Of a stretch of DNA of 60,000 nt, positions 12,228-24,577 are shown piece by piece. How positions within the stretch are numbered: the stretch's first letter is position 1; the number at the start of each line of letters is the position of its first letter. This DNA comes from Cristatella mucedo (taxonomy: Eukaryota > Bryozoa > Phylactolaemata > Cristatellidae): NCBI GenBank assembly GCA_009760855.2, contig WPIO01000122.1:464001-524000 (forward strand). The letters run 5' to 3'. The translations under genes were made by a program, and so were the position numbers. Below the pieces are notes generated by a model. The model was not told the origin of the DNA. It saw only the letters and a list, made by a program, of their open reading frames with translations, and searched no databases.

Positions 12228-13500
12228 AGTTTTAGGCTAGTACTGTAACTTCAGATTTTTATTTTTCGCTGGCTTATTGGGATGTGTCAAAATGATCATG
12301 GAAAGCTGTAACTTGATATGATTTTCTCTAACACCGAGAAATATCGCTGGAGAGGGTTAATCATCAATTTACTATTGCTAATGTTAATGTTGTTTCAGAC
12401 TCTCAAACACAGTAGCGTTTCATTGCACGTGCCTGCTCGTATGTAAATCTGGTCCACATTCCAGGGCCAAATCATCAGTCCTCTCCCATCGCAGTCCAAC
12501 ACAGTTCTCCTAAGTGTTGCTGCATCAAGTTTAAATTTCTTTACTGCTAAGATTGTGCTAGCAGTCGGGCACAGCAGAAGATGGCTCCGACATATGCCGT
12601 TTATTAAAGAAAAATGGAACCGGGCCATGATAGCACCAACACTAGGGTAGGAGCATCTGAGAATGCCAAAAAGTGGGTCCACTGTTCTCGGCTGAAAAAG
12701 GGCGGTGGCATGGCGTCAGGCGGATCCAACATAATCTCTTCCCATCAATAACCAATGAAGCCCAGCTTTCACGGTATCAAGTCTGGTAGGTAGATAAGAC
12801 AATGTCCTTAGTTTTTCACCATCGATGTACTGATGCACATCCGGTTTAGTCGACCACACTGCTTTTCACGATGAATCCAGCTTCGTTGTTCAATGCATCT
12901 GCATTAAAATGTTCTCAGAGCTCTCTGTCCATGGGTCTACAATAGTATTGGTAGTTACAGGACCATCGAGATATAGCCACGAGTCAGTATGGCCATCGTG
13001 CTCTCAGCTGCTACTGTAGAGCCTTGGCTGATTATGTCAGTGAGTTCTGCCACAGCTGAAATATTATTATTCACACTAGCGTTACTGCTATAGCTGGTAG
13101 TAGGTCTTCCTCCTCCCAGCTCACCTTTTCCTTGTGTCACCTGGTCAGTTAATGTCATTAAACCTTGCCGACGAAGCTTGATTTGGCTGCCCTGTTAAGC
13201 AATGCATCGACCTCGTAGTTTTTATGCACTCAATTCTAGGCCCTGTTGTGGGACAGTGTCTCCAGAGGCGGCTGTTCTTGTGGAATTATACCAAAACACG
13301 AGCAGGCGAACATGAGAGGTGAACGAGACTCTCTTTATTACTTCAGCTGGTACATGAGACGAGCTGGGGGGGGGGCTGACTCACCACAGATAGGGGAGTG
13401 CATCAGTGGTGGACATCATGCTTACATCAAAGGCCGGGCAGTGCACCGAGTCAATTACAGAACCACCTGCTGCAGGTGGGCATACTTTGTTATAATATCA
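12228..13500. other. unrecognised region with coding-like minus-strand frames
   Basis: Frames at 12395-12682 (95 codons) and 12955-13158 (67 codons) on the minus strand give ordinary-looking amino-acid composition, but I recognise no family. In-frame stops separate them. They could be remains of one decayed element. A run of ten or more G lies near 13367-13376. Confidence 0.3.
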
Positions 13501-13770
13501 TCTGCTTTTCAGAACCTAAAGGTTCACCTATACCTCACACAAGCCCCAAATCCTTTGGAGACTGTGCCTGTAGCTCTTATGCTCCACACCTCAGTCACGA
13601 AATCCGCTGACTTGGCCGCATTGAAAAAGAAATTAAAACGCACCTATTTGTTACAGCATTTAGTGAGTTCTCGTGATTTCTCCTTTATGTGCTTATTGGT
13701 AGTGACACTGTGCATGCTGCAACTAACCACACTTGCCTTCTGACACTGTGCATGGTAACCCCTAACGATG
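13500..13770 (+). mobile_element. old LINE-A 3' fragment
   Basis: Diverged C-terminal block (NPLETVPVALMLHTS, LKRTYLLQHLVS in one frame) followed by LINE-A 3' UTR sequence up to CCCTAACGATGTTAA. It is cut off there by the start of the antisense LINE-A copy at 13771. Confidence 0.65.
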
Positions 13771-16620
13771 TTAACAACAATAATAATAATAATGCACTTG
13801 ATAAAACACCCTCAGAGTACTTAATCTCTTTCTATGTGCTTTATATTTGCTGCGAAGGGACATGCAATTGAATGATATGTAAAATCATGCTTGAAAAGCA
13901 GACAAAATGAATAACATGATTAGGAACGACGTGCACAGGGTCAGCATGCAGATGTGGCTAGTAGCAGCATGCACAGTGTCAGAACGCATAAGCACATCAA
14001 GGACGAACCTCAGGGACCCACTAAATGCTGCCCTAAATAGGTGTGTTTTTAAGTTCGTTTTGAATGTGGTCAGGCCAGGGGATGTTCTGACGCAGGTCGG
14101 GAGGGAGTTCCAGGCTTTTGGGAGCATACGAACTAAATGCACGGTCTCCAAAGGGTTTAAGGTTTGTAAGAGGTTTCTGTAGACTGTTGGATTCCGAAAA
14201 GCGGGTGGTACGATGTTTGGTCTGATGGGGTAGTATATCTGAGAGATAGGATCGAACCGTAGAATTAAGGAACCTAAAAGTGAGTGACAAAACCTTGAAG
14301 TCAATCCGTTGCTTGACTAGTAGCCAGTGCAGGTCGGCGAGAAGTGGTGTGATGTGGCAACTGCGATGCTTACGACAGACAAGCCTAGCTGCATAGTCTT
14401 GCACCAGCTGCAATCGCCTGATCGCACATGCTGGTAGGCCAGTAAGCAGTGAGTAGCAGAAGTCGAAACGGCATGTCACGAATGCTTGGACCAACTTGGA
14501 CGCGGTATCCTTATCTAAACAAGCCCGAACTTTAGCAATATCATGAAGCTGAAAATAGGCAGATTCGACTGTGGAGCTGGTGTGGTCGTCTAACGAGATT
14601 TTGCTTTGGAATATGACACCTTGGTTTCTAGCTGATTCAACTGGAGATATGATAGCAGAGCCAATTTTGAGAGTCAGCCTTTCCGACCTCTGAATCACAC
14701 TAGCTTTGCCCTAATTAGGCAGTTAGTTTTATTATCGCTTAGTTTTAGAGAATTTGCTGCCATCCATGTGCATATGTCATCAATGCATGCAGCAAGTGAG
14801 TTGAGAGAATTTGAGGTGCTCGAAGGCTGTGAGGGATCTAAGCAAAGGTACAACTGAGTGACATCCGCATAGAAGTGAAAGCCTAGATTGTGCTTGGCAA
14901 TCGCATTAGCAAGAGTGAGAGTATAAACGGTGAAAACACCTGACCTAGCACGGAGCCCTGAGGTACGCCATATTTCAAAGGTACTCAGTTGATCTTTGTC
15001 CATTCACGTCAATACTCTGGATCCTTCCAGAGAGAGAGAGAGAGAGAGGACCTGAACCACTGCAGAGCAGTGCCAGTGATGCCAGGCGAGATGAGAGGCG
15101 CTCTAGAAGAACTTTGTGATCGATGGTATCAAAAGCTGCCGAAAGATCGAGCAAAACAAGCAGATACACTCCAGCCACGTCTGCATTCCTAAGTAGGTCG
15201 TTGTATACCCTAAGCAATGCTGACTTCGTGGAGCGATTAGCTCTACAGCCAGACTGGAACTTACTAGCAAGGTGTGAGGTTTCGACATATGAGTTCAACT
15301 GGTCTGCCACGACCTGTTTCAGTGTCTTCGATAGGAATGGTAGAAGGGAGACTGGGTGGTAGTTGCTTAAGTTCTCTTGGTCTAGTGTCGCTTTCTTGAG
15401 AAGTGGCCCGACTACAGCTCTTTTGAAAGGTGCTGGGACATGACCTGAGGCTAATGACATATCAATGATGTCAGTTATGCATGGCAGCAGCAGTTCAATG
15501 CAACGTATGAGCAGGACAGTGGGCATAGGGTCCAGAAGACTTGTTGTCTTCTTTGACTGAGATACGAACTTTAGGACTACATCACTAGTGACCTGCTTAA
15601 ATGCAGACATTGAGATGCAGCCAGGAACCGAGGAACAGCATTCTAGTGGGGAGGTTGTCATCGCAGAGATGGATTACCTGATCTTGTCTATATTATGCAC
15701 ACACAAAATCGAGAGCGGCTATCGGCTTGTGCTTCACAAGGATCGTCGGGTAAGTAAGGAGCTCAATCCTGGGAACGGTTGAGGAGATGGTTTATTGTTG
15801 ACATAAGAATTTTTGGATTGTGCATTTGCGATTCAACAATGTTTTTCTATAGAAGCTAGACTTGGCCTTTGCTAGTATCGATTGGTACGACCTACAGTAG
15901 TCTTCATATGCCTGTCGATGGACAGTTAGTCCGTATCTTGTGTATGCTGTTTCAAGCTTTTGTTTAGCAGACCTGGCTAGTTTAACGTCTGTGGTAAACC
16001 ATAGGCCGTCTGGGTGGGGCGCACAGTGGGCTTTGTCAGAGGTGCAAACTCGTCGAGCGTGTCAGCTAGTGTCGTGTTGTAGCTATCTGCCAATGATGAC
16101 AGATCGGAAGAAAGACTCAGCAGCAGATATGAAGCAGGTATTCTCGCACGGACAGCATCGATGTTAAGGGACTGTGAGGTTTCGCGATTTACAGGTTATT
16201 CTAGACGAGGATGTGTACACACATCGTAGATTGAATGACATCTGCATGTCATCAGATAAGCTGGATTTGGTGCTATTTGGTGATGAGAAAGTGCAGTTGT
16301 ATGAGAAACTCTGGTCGAGTGTATGACCCTTGATGTGGGTAGGGCCATGCACATGAGCCACAAGAGACAATGAGTCAGTCAATGCACGAAATTTAGATCT
16401 GAAAGCGTCAGATAAGTTATCAAAGTGAACGTTCAAATCATCCACAACGAGGAAGGATCGATTTCTTGCACACAGAATCGTAATGAGATCAAAGAAATCT
16501 GAGATAAAGGAGGATTTGGTACCTGGTCGGCGATAGACTACTGACACTAGCAGTAGCTTTTTTTCAGATGAGACCAAGACAATTGGTTCAAAAGACTGCT
16601 TCGAGGGTACTGCTGTTTCC
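13771..16620 (-). mobile_element. LINE-A, endonuclease to 3' tail (nearly complete)
   Basis: From 16620 downward the minus strand encodes the endonuclease C-terminal half (VSVVYRRPGTKSSFISDFF, LVVDDLNVHFDNLSDAF, HVHGPTHIKGHTLDQ). A degraded linker follows, then RT (NYHPVSLLPFLSKTLKQVV, LLVLLDLSAAFDTIDHKVLL, FYADVTQLYLCLDPSQPSS where YADD has become YADV) and the C-terminal domain and 3' UTR. The hairpin and (AAT)n tail lie at 13776-13830. The RT Asp loss, frameshifts near 14690 and 14990, and an (AG)n expansion at about 15027-15047 make it dead. Confidence 0.85.
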
Positions 16621-17696
16621 TCGGAGCCGTCAGAAACTGTTTAAACGAAAGTGCTATTTGAGTCTGCAATATTCTTTACTGAATTAGTTCACACAAAATT
16701 TTGAAGCACAACTTAATTTCTGGCTTCTAAGCATAATTGGATCATCAATTACAATTGGATCTGTTTTCCCTGAAATGTTAAACATATTTTCTTATGGCTT
16801 TGATTTGCTAGTGTACTTGATTTGAAGTGAATATTTGTTCGTATTCGAATGGGCAAAGAAGGCGAGGAGTCGATTTAAAAAAGCCGATGAAAGGCACGGC
16901 TAATAAATTAATTATTTATGTGAACGAGTATACAAGTTCAATGATTGTTAATTGAGACGGTATGTTTTCCGTATTCCTAACGTCTTATATTTTCTATACA
17001 TGCCTAGTTTAATCTAATTCACTGTAATACCACGCAACTGAACCTAAACAATGTACCTCACAAGAAATCACGGCTGCTAATTTGCAATTACAAAATAATA
17101 TCTATTTACGTCGTGGCTTAAGCGTGTGAAACAAATTTGAAGTGTTAGGAGAGATATTGCTTGCTCATCAGGGTTATTAAGGTCTCACAAGGCCATTTTG
17201 CCGATTCCAATCTGAATAGGATATCTCTCATTTTTTGTTTAACACCACATATTCTTACTGGGGGAGAATGTTTGATTAATGCAGGTATGTAAAGTTATAT
17301 CAAGGCATGATGGAGTGCGGCCTTTTATTCCCGTCTTGCATTATACCTGTTAACTTTTTATAACTTACTTAAAGATTAAGTTGTTTGAAGTGACTAAAAG
17401 ATTTACAGTACACTTTTTCAAATCCATTTAGAAGCTAATCAGAAGTATAGCTGACTTAGAGGAGCAATAGATGAGTTAGTTACGTAGAGGCAGTAGCACA
17501 AGACGGCTGCCAGTTATGCACCACTGCTGGCAGCTCGACTGGCGTTTTGGTACTACAGACTGTGAAGTTTATAGTATAGTGAGTTCTACAGTTTAAAAAT
17601 CGCAGGGCTGATGCTTCAGTTAAAAAACCTGTCGACGAATGATCTGAACAGCTTGTTTACTTTCTTAGAGTACCCAAGGGTACGCTGAACTTGTAA
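16621..17696. other. no recognised content
   Basis: The region is AT-rich, with no repeat match or supported exon found on either strand. Confidence 0.4.
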
Positions 17697-17701
17697 AATA
17701 G

Positions 17702-18059
17702 AACTCCCTCCCAACCTGGCTCAGAACATCCCCTGACCTACCCACATTTAAAAGGAACTTAAAAACACACCTATTTAGGACAGCATTTAGTGGGTCCCTG
17801 TGATTCGTCCTTCATGTGCTTATGCGTGCTGACACTGTGCATGCTGGTACTTACCACATTTGCATGCTGACCCTGTGCATGTCACCCCTAACCATATCAT
17901 TCATTTTGTTTGTTTTTAAAGCATGATTTTACTTTACCATTCAATTGCATTTCACTTTGCAGCAAATGTAAAGCGCCTAGAAAGAGATTAGGTTCTCTGA
18001 GGGCACTTTATCAAGTGCATTATTATTATTATTGCTATTATTATTGTTATTATTATTGC
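17702..18059 (+). mobile_element. LINE-A 3' end with target duplication
   Basis: A young, 5'-truncated copy starts within the last codons (AACTCCCTCCCAACC) and includes the 3' UTR, the hairpin and an ATT/GTT tail. A 5-bp direct repeat AATAG flanks it (17697-17701 and 18060-18064). Confidence 0.8.
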
Positions 18060-18064
18060 AATAG

Positions 18065-20535
18065 TTCTGCTAGTGTGCAGAAGCCAAGCCGTTGTGGGCG
18101 TTGGGGTTCAAAGATAGACTCTCCTTTACTGGTCCATAGACGTTTCGAAAAGTCTTTCGAAAGGCACTATGCAAAATTTAATCAGTGGCCAAATAATCAT
18201 GCCTGTGAACTGTCGAAGTTCTCAGAAGCAGTGGTGTTGGGTGCAATTCGTACTATAGTGTACTACACCACAACAAGTTGTATACTGTACAGAAGACACG
18301 GTTAGAGGCGTGAAGCACTGACTAATATTGGGGGAAGAGCTTTTATGAAAAGTTCGACCTAAGGGTGCGACAAACTGCAAACTGGCATCCCATATAGATA
18401 TGCTGTGATACAAGTACATCCACCTGTGACTATAGAAATCCGCTTCTTCTTCAGAGTACTTTACACAAGATATGCTAGCGAAGCCTGCGATGCAGTATAC
18501 GAAGCTTGCCCAACCCCAAACACTCCATTGACCATTGGAAACATTAGCTGAGTTTGAGGAGCGTTGTAAAGGTTACGAATTTATCAACACCACGGTTTAC
18601 CGATAAACTATAGGGAGAGTTTCAGAATTAAATGTCAGGAAGGAAAGATATGAGACTAAATATTCACAGATTACTGTTAGCTTATATCTAAGCCACAACG
18701 TAGAAAGTGTGGTGTCCTTATTTTAGATGCTATAATACAGAGCTATCACAGCATGTCACAAACATTGCAAGGTAGTCAATGACCCTAGTGACTCATGTGC
18801 AGCTATGAAATTAGATGAATGGAGCACAGTGACATGAAACCTCGCTGCTCTAAAATGCAAACTGTTAGCCAAACGTGCTACAAGAAGTGTCATTTGTTGA
18901 TAAGACATGCAGCCCTCAAATCAGGTCTAAGGGAATCAGCAGAGGATCTTATAAAGGTTAGGAATTGATGCCGATACAGAAACCAACCAAGGTTGTGTTA
19001 AGCCTAGTTTATAGTTACGACTCCCCTCCTTGCCAAAGCCGACTTTTGTTTAACAGGTTAGAGCGTTTACGTTATCGATTCGGGAAGCATTGCGAGGCCG
19101 CTTAATCCGACTAACTGCAGCCTGCTCGCATGAAAGTATTGTGCTAAAGAAACCAAAACTAAGACAAAAACCGCCAAGCTCACTCCCACGGAAATTCTGT
19201 ATCATTGGAGGCTGATTAAGAAATAGTATCAAAAGCAGCCGAGCTCGCAATAGAAAATAAGCTGATGATGTTAGCAACCTCAAATACAGTGACATTGTGA
19301 GATACAAAACGGAGAAAACTACCGCCAAGCATCGGATATCGATGCTCAGAGGTTGTGGGGTCTATTCATCGTGTCACACACTTGTGAGACCGATGAGTCT
19401 TTAGATAATCAAGCGATAGCTAGCTCTGATTACAGCATGCTGTTGCAAAGCTTCGCGAGGCGTATTTTTTAGATAGGGCTTCCAAAGGATCCAGCAAGTA
19501 AGCTTGATTTCGGATTTACTTACACCAGCTACGGAAGTGAAAGGGTTTTGTTTTTCAGCTTTAGAGCGAAGCATTCTTTCAAACTTGCACGTCTAGCCAA
19601 GACCGGTTGAATTAGTTAATCATTGAATTTTGATTTACAGAGAACCTTGCAATATTCTGGATCAGTAGAACATCTAGTACGATCTGAGATTTGGAAGTGT
19701 TACAAAGTGCTTTACAGAAACAGGTCATACTTGCACGATTTACGGAACTGCTTGCTGCCTTAGGTTTTCACGAGCTCATTTCGACATGCTACAACCTGCC
19801 GTCTAAGCTTACCCATTTTCAATGATTGGCATCTGATCGAGCGCAGTTTCGGTGGCTCTAACATATGCAGGGTTTCTGAGTCATGAAAAATGTTGCCTCC
19901 TTTTCCATAAAAAACAAGCAGGTAAGAGTAGGCACAGCAACGGAGCTCATGGTATCACAATCATGACTTTGACATACATCCTGTTCCATTCCATAACAAA
20001 GCTAAACGTGTTTTACAGTTATTGTTAAATTGGCACATTTTTCAACGACAGCACCAGCCTGCTAACAGATATTTGCTCTAAATTCCAAGTAAGAGGTATA
20101 CTAAGAACTCAATTATTTATTTAGAAAGCCAAAGCTTGGAAACACAGCCACCCGTGAATAATCTCAATGTAATAAGGTTTAGCTTTGTAACCTACTTGAG
20201 TACAAGGTCAAGGCGACGCAGCTGCACTGCAATTAGACAAGGCTGTAACTTGGTTACGAGGCATCATTACAACGTTCTACCCTACTAAAAAACAGTGGAA
20301 GAACTAAGGTCTAGAGATTCAGAGATTATTATTGCTCATGTTAGCTGACGGATTAAATATGGCTTCATGCATTCCACGTTGCAAATTTTATTCAAATCAA
20401 TGTTAAGTTTCAACCAATTAAGGCCTATAAGTTGATTGTTCAGTAAAGTGCTTCACGAAGAATGAGTTGTCAAAGTCAAATAACGAGGCACGAAGGTCGT
20501 CTGCAACAGATGTCTCGATTTTGAAAGCTTAATCC
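18065..20535. other. no recognised content
   Basis: About 2.5 kb without a match to the window's repeats. The minus frame 19050-19328 (92 codons, Leu/Phe rich) has no domain or paired splice sites, and 18222-18419 likewise. This interval lies downstream of the receptor gene's stop codon. Confidence 0.45.
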
Positions 20536-20539
20536 GAAA

Positions 20540-21585
20540 TCTGCTTCCGCAGCTAGCCATTATGTCAGATCTGTAGTTTTGATTCGTAACGCAGAGAGCC
20601 AGCCGATGACCACCACCAAGGGTTTAATATAATGCACAGAGCCGAAGGGTGTACGGCTTTATTAGGCCCCTTCTCCCACTCGACTCCTGCCACGACTCAC
20701 CCTGTGAGTCGGCAGGAGGACAAAGCCGGCCTTGGGATAAACCACAGCCGTCAGACCACAGCCGTGCACTGGCCTGTCCCTAGGCCACTACAGGTCTGCC
20801 TGGCTCGCAGTGTGCCAGCGAGCCCAGCAATCTGAGCAATGCACAGAGAACCACAAACCAAAAGATCCCTATCTAATAGGATTAGAAACCGTCCTCCAAG
20901 GTGGCTTACAAATAATAAACTTGCTCCTTAGTCCTAACTCGGCTAGATGATTGCCATTCCCTTTTGGCGGGCTACACAAAAACCAATAGGTCACTGCAGC
21001 TGGCTATGAGTATGACTGCAAGGCTAGTTTGGAAATCCCAGAGGTGTGACCATGTGTCTCCTTTACTAAAAGAGCTTGGATGGCTACCGGTTGATTAAAG
21101 GATATAGAGCGAAGTTCTTATGCTGACCCACAAGGCCCTCCATGGCTTGGCTCCGTAGTACCTAGCTTAACGGCTGCACCAGTTTCAACCTACTCGCACC
21201 CTCAGGTAAATTAGGTGTTCCATTCCTAAGCTTGAAGACCGTTGGCTACAGAAGTTATAGGTCTGCAGATCCTAGAATGTGGAACTCATTTCTGCAATTA
21301 TTTGGCAACGACAGCAACTATCCTGCTGCCGATTATGGCACATCTTTTCAAGCCGTCCTAAACTGCTAATTCCAATCTAGTCACGAATTCAATAGCTCTA
21401 ATGATTCTGCTATGCTTCTCACTTTCTCGTTGTTGCGTGAGATGAAGAGTGTTGGCTATAAAGTGCATACCAAAACTGGCTTAGGCTGTGAGTGGGCTAC
21501 ATAAAAACTCGCTTGCATTACACCCACATAGTCTTAGTGGCTTCGTGGAGTTATGGACGGAGATATATTACATTACTTCAGTAAA
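20540..21585 (+). mobile_element. LINE-B 3' half, interrupted
   Basis: It begins with the SLSKIRSCLP-type block near 20540-20571, resumes after the GC-rich insertion at 20868, and continues through the C-terminal region to the 3' terminus (GGAGATATATTACA near 21575). Frameshifts and stops prevent any long frame. Order and content match the copy at 56700-57665. Confidence 0.7.
20572..20862. mobile_element. GC-rich 291-bp non-autonomous insertion
   Basis: The segment interrupts LINE-B and is flanked by the 5-bp repeat AGATC (20567-20571 and 20863-20867). Its core (20642-20837) is far richer in G+C than its surroundings and is itself bounded by an 11-bp direct repeat, AATGCACAGAG (20631-20641 and 20838-20848). 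This suggests a second, inner insertion. A two-part hairpin, CTCCTGCC...GGCAGGAG with GACTCAC/GTGAGTC inside, lies at about 20684-20719. AATAAA occurs on the minus strand near its 20660 end. Family unknown. Confidence 0.55.
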
Positions 21586-21730
21586 GTTAGAATGTTAAGT
21601 TAATGGATCTACGAATACGGACAAATGCATGGAATGAAGATAACTGCTCAGGTGGCTTTCAAAGGCTATTTTTGATTCTTTCTTCGACTGCATTAGAATG
21701 AAGGACATTGTAATGCTTAAAAGGATTCTC

Positions 21731-21819
21731 TTAAGTGAAGTTCAGTGATGAGTATGTCGACTCTTCTTTGCTCCTCTGCGTGATATCCAACGACTTATAG
21801 GTTTCATCCCTCAAGGAAC
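21731..21819 (-). CDS. last exon: tail with YKSL-x11-YSSL (ITAM-like) and stop
   Basis: A TTACTCTTGCTTCTAG acceptor opens 89 bp ending in TAA. Entering in phase 1 it gives SLRDETYKSLDITQ and then RSKEESTYSSLNFT. Two Y-x-x-L motifs are separated by 11 residues, and the first has acidic residues just upstream. This fits the broad ITAM definition YxxL/I-x6-12-YxxL/I, the docking site for tandem-SH2 kinases of the Syk/ZAP-70/Shark family. The protein ends eight residues after the second Tyr. No AATAAA was found within about 150 bp downstream. The frame also stays open upstream through a hydrophobic run, but that is largely translated pyrimidine tract. Confidence 0.65.
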
Positions 21820-23056
21820 CTAGAAGCAAGAGTAACTGCAAACAAGACAGTCCCACAACACAGGCAACGAGCAACCATACCATTAAAAATACCCTCAAGT
21901 AAACCGCAACTATTCTGTATCTAACTAAGTTCGTGGGCATGCACAGCAGGATGTATCACTACTATTGAGTTTATTAACATGGAAGTTTAAGCATCTCGAG
22001 ATCAAGATTCACCTAGGGGTGCTCTTTATTAGATACTGCATCTGACTTGAATAAAAACGCTTTAATTAAACACATTTTTTTATACAACAACTGAAAGCTT
22101 GTGCGAAACATATATCAAGTTAATTGGCTCCAAAATTGAGAGATAAATTCCTAACTGTTATCGAAAGTCTATTGTGAACACATGTGACTAAAGAATTAAA
22201 AACCAAGGCAAGAGTGATTTCATCCTACAGGTTCATTTAAATAGCAGAATCTGAGTAAGGCAGACATAACTCTGCCACTCAGCCGCCGGTGAGAATTTGC
22301 TTGGTGCCGGAGAACTCAGCCTCCGATAAGGATCGCACGATTAATCACCTTACAGCTAAAAAACGACACACAACTTAGCCATAAATAAGACTTGGAGGAA
22401 AACAGGTGCAAGAACTCATCGTCTTCAAAGGTTAATTCTAATTTCGACAGCTTACCCATCTCGATAGCTGACATTCCCACATCAATTCTTATTCATAGCT
22501 CATTTAGAAAATGTATGCAGTTAACGTAAAAGAAAAACTAAATAAATTGAACTGAAACCAGTGCTGATTTGGTCATATGGGCTATGGAATCTTTCAATGG
22601 ATCATAATAGTAGATGACATTGACAGCTTTAAGTCACCTTAACCCGGTGCTTTGCACCACCAACTGATACTATTCATTGTCATTCGATGAAGAAATTGTT
22701 TTGACTGATTCGGCCATACATAGGCCAACTGATTGCAGCATGAATTTAAAATGTGCCAAAGCATTATCTGAAACCTGAATTAGGCTAATACCACCACCAC
22801 ATGCCTAATCGTTGCAACTTTAAATTTCCACTACTCAAGTAGTGGTCAAGGCGGCAAGGTAAAACAATAATTAGTTCATATAGAGGGTAGGTCAGGAATC
22901 AGCATAGTGCAATACCTTGCAAAAGCCATTTAAAGAATATAAAACAGTTATTCTATGACCCAGAGACATTGTGGAGAGCCAGAGAAGCTAGCTCACTTGT
23001 GTAAGATATTGATAAATCACAATCACTTACAGGTCTGCCCCTATCTATATAAACTA
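21820..23056. other. intron of the receptor gene, unique sequence
   Basis: No repeat family or extra exon with paired splice sites was found. A hydrophobic minus-strand stretch at about 21822-21912 is contiguous with the last exon's frame, but it overlaps the acceptor's pyrimidine tract. Confidence 0.4.
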
Positions 23057-23690
23057 AAATTTTTTTTCAAGTTTTGAGATCATACATTCATCTTACAAAA
23101 TGCATTGAGAAAAATATTCGCCGGTCTCAAGCAACATGAATGGCTAGTAACCATGACAACGGGAACCTATCGTCCTTTAATACTTTGCCCCTACTTCTAT
23201 TTTGTCATCCTAGCAGAGGTTTTGTGTCTCGAATGATAGGAATTCTCCTAAGAGCTACAGAAATAAATACTTTTTCTGAAATTAGTAAACATTGGTTCAT
23301 AAAATGATGCTATTAGAGTAATCAGTCGTTAACTATGTGCTTAATGAAATACTAAACACAAAGTCAAGAGCCGAGGAATTCATGGCAAGTGCAACTGCAA
23401 GCTTGAATCACAAAGCAAAAGCACCAAGTATTAAGCTAAACAGTGCAAGCAAAAGTACATATAATATTCCGATGGCTACCGGCTTGCAGGATTGATGGTA
23501 AGAAACATGCCTCAGCCAAAAACACATGATCTCACAGAGAATATAGGCACAACAAAGACAACCTAATAGTGCCAACGGAAAGAAAGCAGAATTGCTAATT
23601 CTTTATCTGATAATGAAACGATGTACTTTCTGGCCTTGAATAGGCCACTGGCGAGTAATAAACATTCGGTGCATACAAACTGATAGGCCG
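23057..23690 (-). repeat. repeat C, copy 1
   Basis: About 630 bp align over their whole length with 39900-40535 (shared blocks such as TTCGCCGGTCTCA, GCAAAAGCACCAAGTATTA, GAATATAGGCACAACAA and CCAACGGAAAGAAAGCAGAA). By eye the two are roughly 80% identical. It contains the membrane-protein-like ORF at 23408-23594. No terminal repeats or target duplications were found, so it may be a segmental duplication and not a transposon. Confidence 0.65.
23408..23594 (-). CDS. terminal-exon-like ORF, two hydrophobic segments (copy 1)
   Basis: After an AATTAG acceptor-like site, 61 codons run to TGA, entering in phase 2. The peptide has two membrane-like segments: SAFFPLALLGCLCCAYILC, and after a loop (FWLRHVSYHQSCKPVA) IGILYVLLLALFSLILGAFA. 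A diverged copy at 40265-40448 keeps the same frame with no internal stop or indel apart from the last codon, at about 70% identity by eye. The family is not recognised. It lies on the gene's strand inside an intron, so it could be an alternative last exon, an older retained gene, or part of a dispersed repeat. Confidence 0.4.
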
Positions 23691-24054
23691 ATCGCTGTCA
23701 ATTTAAAACATAGATTGGAAATTCAAGACTGCTGGAAGTCAAGGAATGGGTAGTGTAAGAACTAGATGGGCAAGGAGGTTCGATTGGTAGAGCTGATAAT
23801 GGTATTGAGAAGCAGCCGTCAAGGTAGAAATTAGAGCTTTAATGCAGTTCAATGCTTGAACGTGCTTGTAATATTCAGAAAATAGCCTATTACTTTGGCT
23901 GCTACACCAACCAGACAGGCTACAGAATTTGGCACAAATTGTAGAGTTCATGGGGAGCCATGAATCCTGCTTCATAAAGATAAATGCACACATCTTGGCA
24001 TAACCTCACAATAGCATGAAGTAGTACAACCACTAATCCTCTAGGCATACACTC

Positions 24055-24215
24055 AGAGAGAATTCTAGTAAGGCTGTAAGGTGGAACTGATTGCCATCGG
24101 TAAAGAAAGAAAAGCCAAGGTAATGTTTATCAATGAGATCAGGTATATGGAGAACTGATAATTGATACCGTATAAAAGAGTTGTCAGACCGAATGCTAAA
24201 GTAACTTCCGCTTTG
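24055..24215 (-). mobile_element. degenerate LINE-A RT fragment
   Basis: In one minus frame LIDKHYLGFSFFTDGNQFHL lines up with the family's IAKHNLGFHFYADDTQLYL, so this is a very old RT catalytic block with Y-A-D-D lost. Nothing else of the element can be followed. Confidence 0.45.
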
Positions 24216-24577
24216 AAGGCTGCAAAATAAATAAAAGTCATCTCCACTAAGCAATTCATATCCGATGCTTAGGTATAACCTTAACCCAAATCTTCCTGTG
24301 CAACAAAGGCTTATCGCGAGACAATCCAGTTGAGTAGGCTTGTCAATAGTCTGTTATGCTTCTTGGAGGTAGAGGAGAAACAAAGGAGCAGCCCGGTGCC
24401 GATAAAACTATCTGCATTCCGATTTCAACTTACTAAAGAGTAGCTGAGAAGCTGATGTAACCTTTTAGCTGCTTAGTTGCTTTTAGTTGCTTTAAGCTGT
24501 GAATAAGTTCAAGTGTCCCCATATAATTGAATAACCTGACTGGCAATTTGTTAATGAGCAGATAATTGCGACGTATA

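Noticed and set aside
12395-13158. real gene on the minus strand
   Set aside because: Two short frames separated by stops, no recognised domain, and no paired splice sites. Kept only as an unrecognised region.
13689-13871. ORF with an Asn run (plus strand) as a protein
   Set aside because: The Asn run is the translated (AAT)n tail of the LINE-A copy at 13771, and the frame crosses two unrelated repeats.
15588-16167. plus-strand ORFs overlapping the antisense LINE-A
   Set aside because: Shadows of the minus-strand endonuclease/RT linker; no independent support.
19050-19328. 92-codon hydrophobic ORF as a gene
   Set aside because: No homologous copy, signal-peptide layout or splice support; composition is that of translated T-rich DNA.
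21820-21940. second transmembrane segment fused in frame before the ITAM-like tail
   Set aside because: The Leu/Val/Phe run overlaps the pyrimidine tract of a strong acceptor, and the separate transmembrane exon at 47071-47161 already fits in phase. It remains a possible alternative start of the last exon.
23739-23993. 84-codon minus-strand ORF as an exon
   Set aside because: Open and without obvious low complexity, but no acceptor/donor pair in phase and no repeat of the frame elsewhere in the window.
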